From Bacteroidota bacterium (GTDB taxonomy: Bacteria; Bacteroidota; Bacteroidia; Chitinophagales; Chitinophagaceae): DNA of 35,513 bases. The position numbers and the translations under genes are program-made. The DNA is taken from assembly GCA_013285855.1 (NCBI GenBank), contig JABDGW010000028.1, forward strand, positions 1 through 35,513, written 5' to 3'. Below the pieces are notes generated by a model that saw only the letters and a program-made list of their open reading frames with translations, made no database searches and had not been told where the DNA came from. Of this stretch, positions 32,740-35,513 are shown piece after piece (position 1 is the stretch's first letter; every line of letters starts with the position of its first letter).

Positions 32740-33825
32740 TTAAACTTTTGGCTCCTGCTGACTAAGACAATGAAAACTCCCTAATCCCCAAATAATATCA
32801 ACTGAATTAATGCCAATAACTTTTCTTGAAGGAAAGCATTGCTGAATTATAGCCAGTGCTTTTTCATCTTTAGTGGATTGAAATATTGGAACTACAACCA
32901 CATTGTTGGCAATATAAAAATTTGCATACGAAGCAGGCAATCTTTGATCTTCATAAACAATTGCATCAGGCATTGGCAATTCAACAATATTTAGTTGTTT
33001 GCCATTTAACAAACGCATTGTTTTTAATTGCTTCAGATTATGTTGAAGCAATGCATAATTTTCATCTGATTTATTTTCTTCAATAACTGTTATTACTGTG
33101 TCTTCATTCACAAAACGAACAGTGTCATCAATATGACCATCGGTATCATCGCCAACAATGCCTTCATCTACCCACAATATTTGTTCAACACCATAATATT
33201 CGTGCAAATAATTTTCTATTTGTTGTTGATTTAATTGCGGATTACGATTTGGATTTAATAAACACGCAGTTGAAGTCATCAATGTTCCTTTACCATTAAA
33301 TTCAACAGAACCACCCTCCATTACAATGTTTGGATAAAATACTTTTAAGCCAAATTGTTTTGCAATCAATGTTGGAATAACATCATCCAAATCATACGGC
33401 GGATATTTATTGCCCCATGCATTATAACCCCAATCAACAATTGCTTTTTCTTTTTTTTCAGTATTAATAACAAATGCAGGACCATGATCTCTGCACCATG
33501 CATCATTGGTTGGATGAAAGAAAAATTCAACCTGTTGCATGTTTACATTTTCTTTTTGTAAAGTGTGCTCTGCAAAAGATTTCATTGCTTCATCATTCAC
33601 ATTAATGCGCACCTTCTCTCCTGCTGCAACAGCTTTTATAAATTGTGCATACGGCTTATATATTGTTTGAATTTTTCCCGGCCATGATGCTTCTTTGTGC
33701 GGCCAACTTAACCACGTTGCTTCATGCGGTGCAAATTCGGCGGGAAAATGAAAGCCAAGTTGTGATGGAGTCCGAAAGTCTGAAAGACCGGAAGACCGGA
33801 AGTCAGGAAGATTTGCAGTTGGCAT
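32740..33825 (-). CDS. aguA: Agmatine deiminase
   Basis: AguA hydrolyses agmatine to N-carbamoylputrescine and ammonia. The 361-aa protein has the guanidino-modifying beta/alpha-propeller motifs: FAPHEATWLSWPH near the N-terminus, NDAWCRDHGP, MEGGSVEFNGKGT, the GDDTDGHIDD metal/substrate loop, and the nucleophilic Cys353 in GLGSFHCLSQQEP. The first 20 or so residues (TANLPDFRSSGLSDFRTPSQ) are not part of the family. They are the translation of a dispersed repeat (33769-33810) inserted at the start of the gene. The next gene downstream of aguB in the same direction, it is separated from aguB by a four-helix-bundle cassette. The start at 33825 lies 2 nt after that cassette gene's stop. Confidence 0.92.
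   Translation of the reverse strand: MPTANLPDFRSSGLSDFRTPSQLGFHFPAEFAPHEATWLSWPHKEASWPGKIQTIYKPYAQFIKAVAAGEKVRINVNDEAMKSFAEHTLQKENVNMQQVEFFFHPTNDAWCRDHGPAFVINTEKKEKAIVDWGYNAWGNKYPPYDLDDVIPTLIAKQFGLKVFYPNIVMEGGSVEFNGKGTLMTSTACLLNPNRNPQLNQQQIENYLHEYYGVEQILWVDEGIVGDDTDGHIDDTVRFVNEDTVITVIEENKSDENYALLQHNLKQLKTMRLLNGKQLNIVELPMPDAIVYEDQRLPASYANFYIANNVVVVPIFQSTKDEKALAIIQQCFPSRKVIGINSVDIIWGLGSFHCLSQQEPKV
33769..33810. repeat. Left inverted repeat of the four-helix-bundle cassette
   Basis: AGTCCGAAAGTC followed by GAAAGACCGGAAGACCGGAAG; the first 34 nt match the reverse complement of 34203-34236 at roughly 28 positions. It lies inside the aguA reading frame and encodes the DFRSSGLSDFRT segment of AguA. 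Confidence 0.75.
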
Positions 33826-33827
33826 TA

Positions 33828-34181
33828 TTAATCAAGAGATTTTTTAAGTGCGTTAATCATTACTAATATTTCTTCGCATGCTTTGTAAATTTTTTCAAAA
33901 TCATCATTGCTAATAATGTTTCTTCTTTTAGCTAGATGAATACAACCAACAACTTCAACATCTGATCTCAAAGCAATACCAAGAAATCTTTTAAACTCAG
34001 GATTCGTTTGTCCTGTTGAGCCTTCAGCAATATTTAATGAAATAGAATCAGCAGCTCTTTTTATTTGTGATGATAAAACATATAATTCTTCTTTCGGAAA
34101 TTTCTTAGAAATCTCATCAACTATTGTTGCAAGATCTAATGACTTCTGCCAAACAATTAATTTTTCAAATTTAAACGGCAT
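33828..34181 (-). CDS. Four helix bundle protein (S23/IVP family)
   Basis: The 117-aa protein matches the four-helix-bundle family first known from ORFs in 23S rRNA intervening sequences: FEKLIVWQKSLDLATIVDEI, then KKFPKEELYVLSSQIKRAAD, SISLNIAEGSTG, and FLGIALRSDVEVVGCIHLAKR. Relatives include the accessory protein bAvd of diversity-generating retroelements, which binds nucleic acid through a basic pentameric surface. Whether this stand-alone member does so is unknown. It is flanked by inverted repeats and stands between aguB and aguA, so it is an insertion and not part of polyamine metabolism. It may be translated from the agu transcript. Confidence 0.88.
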   Translation of the reverse strand: MPFKFEKLIVWQKSLDLATIVDEISKKFPKEELYVLSSQIKRAADSISLNIAEGSTGQTNPEFKRFLGIALRSDVEVVGCIHLAKRRNIISNDDFEKIYKACEEILVMINALKKSLD

Positions 34182-34202
34182 ATTATTTAGGATTGGTATT
34201 TA

Positions 34203-34236
34203 CTTTCTGTCTTCCAGACTTTCTGACTTTCGGACT
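34203..34236. repeat. Right inverted repeat of the four-helix-bundle cassette
   Basis: CTTTCTGTCTTCCAGACTTT continuing to CGGACT at 34236 is the imperfect inverse of 33769-33802. Its outer end overlaps the aguB stop codon by two bases. Confidence 0.75.
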
Positions 34237-35113
34237 AATTCTCCTCATCAATGAATCTTTTTGTTATCTGTTGATAAGAATCAATTCTTCTATCGCGCAT
34301 AAAAGGCCAGTGCGTTCTGTACTTATCAGTTTTTGCTGTATCGATATCAGCAAGAAAAACTTCTTCATTATCGTGCGAAGCTTTATAAATAAGATTACCA
34401 AACGGATTTGACACAAATGATCCGCCCCAGAATTTCATTCTTCCATCCTGCTCCAACCCTACTCTATTTATGCTTACCACATGTACACCATTTGCCACCG
34501 CATGGCTGCGTTGAATAGTTTGCCATGCATTGTATTGTTCATTATTTGTTTCTTCATCCTGGTCGGTTGCCCAACCAATTGCTGTGGGGTAAAATAAAAT
34601 TTCTGCACCCATTAAAGAAGTTATGCGAGCAGCTTCAGGATACCATTGATCCCAACAGATCAACACACCAAGTTTCCCATATTTTGTATTCCAAACTTTA
34701 TAACCAAGATCACCCGGCGTGAAATAAAATTTTTCATAGTAAGCAGGATCATCAGGAATATGCATCTTCCGGTACTTGCCCAAATATGTTCCATCTGCAT
34801 CAATAATTGCTGTTGTATTGTGATAAATTCCCTGCGCTCTTTTTTCAAACAAAGAAGCAATGATAACAACGTTCAATTCTGCTGCAAGACTGCATAATTG
34901 TTCTGTTGTTTTGCCGGGAATAGATTCTGCTAATTTAAAATTGTCATAATTCTCTTCATCGCAGAAATACAGCGAAGTAAATAGTTCCTGCGTGCAAACA
35001 ATTTTTGCACCTTTTGCCGCAGCTTCTTTTATGCGCTCAATTGTTTTAGAAAGATTTGCTTCTTTGTTTGCAGAACAACTCATTTGTATGCCGGCTACCT
35101 TTACTATATTCAT
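34235..35113 (-). CDS. aguB: N-carbamoylputrescine amidase
   Basis: AguB hydrolyses N-carbamoylputrescine to putrescine, CO2 and ammonia, the last step of the agmatine route. The 292-aa nitrilase-superfamily protein has the triad Glu43 (TQELFTSLYF), Lys116 (KYRKMHIPDDP) and Cys153 (ICWDQWYPEAAR). The YEKFYFTPGD and AIGWATDQDEE segments are typical of this subgroup rather than of other amidases. Length is normal, so truncation is at most a residue or two, but the stop codon overlaps a dispersed inverted repeat. aguA follows downstream after the inserted cassette. An exact TAnnTTTG -7 box lies 18 nt before the ATG. Confidence 0.94.
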   Translation of the reverse strand: MNIVKVAGIQMSCSANKEANLSKTIERIKEAAAKGAKIVCTQELFTSLYFCDEENYDNFKLAESIPGKTTEQLCSLAAELNVVIIASLFEKRAQGIYHNTTAIIDADGTYLGKYRKMHIPDDPAYYEKFYFTPGDLGYKVWNTKYGKLGVLICWDQWYPEAARITSLMGAEILFYPTAIGWATDQDEETNNEQYNAWQTIQRSHAVANGVHVVSINRVGLEQDGRMKFWGGSFVSNPFGNLIYKASHDNEEVFLADIDTAKTDKYRTHWPFMRDRRIDSYQQITKRFIDEEN

Positions 35114-35130
35114 TCAAAAAATTTAAGCTG

Positions 35131-35138
35131 CAAAAATA
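35131..35138 (-). promoter_or_regulatory. -7 element before aguB
   Basis: TATTTTTG on the minus strand matches TAnnTTTG exactly and lies 18 nt before the aguB ATG. No TTG is present at the expected -33 distance, so the call is moderate. Confidence 0.4.
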
Positions 35139-35196
35139 ATCAATCGCAGACATGATTTATGAAGTGACGTTAACTTTACCTCCTAATATACATTTT

Positions 35197-35513
35197 ATGA
35201 AAAAATATTTCACATTGATAGTATTGCTTTCAATCAGTTTTATTTCAACAAAAAGTTTTGCTAATGATATTTATGAAATAACTGTTTATCATTTTAAAGA
35301 TGCGCAACAGGAAATTACGTTAGACACTTACCTGCAAACGGCTTTATTGCCTGCCTTACACAGAAATGATAAAAAAAGTATTGGCGTTTTTAAACCAATT
35401 GCAAACGATACAGCTACTGATAAAGTAATTTATGTGATCGTTCCGTATAAATCTTTTGAAGAAATACAGGCTTTGCAAAAATCATTAATGAATGATGCGA
35501 TTTACAATGAAGC
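35197..35513 (+). CDS. Secreted NIPSNAP-domain protein (3' truncated)
   Basis: An open frame from the ATG at 35197 runs to the window edge (105 full codons). It starts with a signal peptide (MKKYFTLIVLLSISFISTKSF, cleavage near ANDIY). The mature part (DIYEITVYHFKDAQQEITLD, LLPALHRNDKKSIGVFKPI, KVIYVIVPYKSFEEIQAL) matches the ferredoxin-like NIPSNAP domain as found in secreted Bacteroidota proteins, where full-length members usually carry two copies. Function unknown. It is divergent from aguB with 83 nt between the starts. A TAACTTTA box, a one-mismatch -7 element, lies in that gap. Confidence 0.75.
   Translation, partial: MKKYFTLIVLLSISFISTKSFANDIYEITVYHFKDAQQEITLDTYLQTALLPALHRNDKKSIGVFKPIANDTATDKVIYVIVPYKSFEEIQALQKSLMNDAIYNE

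Larger units (their letters stand above)
33769..34236. mobile_element. 468-bp cassette: four-helix-bundle gene between inverted repeats, inserted in the agu operon
   Basis: Imperfect inverted repeats of about 34 nt lie 17 nt (left) and 21 nt (right) from the ends of a single 117-codon ORF. One repeat contributes the stop codon of aguB (TAG at 34237-34235). The other contributes the N-terminal codons of aguA. Symmetry, single-gene content and interruption of a functional gene pair indicate a mobile or formerly mobile unit. No transposase is encoded. Confidence 0.6.

Overview
The window looks like a stretch of Bacteroidota chromosome, most likely from the Chitinophagaceae or a close relative. 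It is AT-rich. Several large exported proteins end in type IX secretion (T9SS) sorting domains. Several genes have TAnnTTTG-type -7 promoter elements, and the order parA-parB-DUF5683-dapB is typical of the phylum. No organism name can be read from the sequence itself.

Left part (1-19.3 kb), mostly core genome. A truncated beta-helix/SprB-repeat exported protein and a GH16 glucanase are followed by a SHOCT-tailed secreted protein, a membrane metallophosphoesterase and a UPF0173 metal-dependent hydrolase. Next come parA, parB, a DUF5683 protein, dapB and a Rossmann/DUF2520 protein. On the minus strand lie rocD, a small Spy-like secreted protein, a PLP-dependent arginine decarboxylase, rplT, rpmI and a YajQ-family gene. 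On the plus strand lie an Asn/Gln-rich DUF6600 protein and the tight cluster kdsB - omega-amidase-like nitrilase - nagA.

Middle part (19.3-26.03 kb), a 6.7-kb island inserted at the 3' end of a tRNA-Asp(GTC) gene. A perfect 20-nt direct repeat marks both ends: the 3' end of the intact tRNA on the right, and an orphan copy that still abuts a strong bidirectional terminator on the left. The island carries its own replacement terminator behind the tRNA. It encodes nine mostly unrecognised proteins plus small ORFs and has no visible integrase. One three-gene minus-strand operon includes a protein whose C-terminus resembles AbiTii-type abortive-infection proteins. Another gene resembles the predicted pPIWI-associated nuclease family. 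An XRE regulator and a zinc-ribbon/winged-helix protein are also present. Between the two divergent halves lies a roughly 150-nt seven-segment hairpin with a potential pseudoknot beside it. This island is the best candidate for an undescribed, probably defence-related, system.

Right part (26-35.5 kb), core genome again: an LRR protein with a T9SS tail, accA, a 1143-aa modular exported protein, agmatine deiminase (aguA) and N-carbamoylputrescine amidase (aguB), then the start of a NIPSNAP-type secreted protein. A four-helix-bundle gene flanked by 34-nt imperfect inverted repeats sits between aguB and aguA. One of the repeats is translated as an extension of the AguA N-terminus. With the arginine decarboxylase at 12-13 kb, the window encodes the whole arginine-agmatine-carbamoylputrescine-putrescine route.

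Dispersed palindromic repeats also occur at 5849-5937, where one supplies the C-terminus of the UPF0173 protein and the parA leader, and at 8387-8470.
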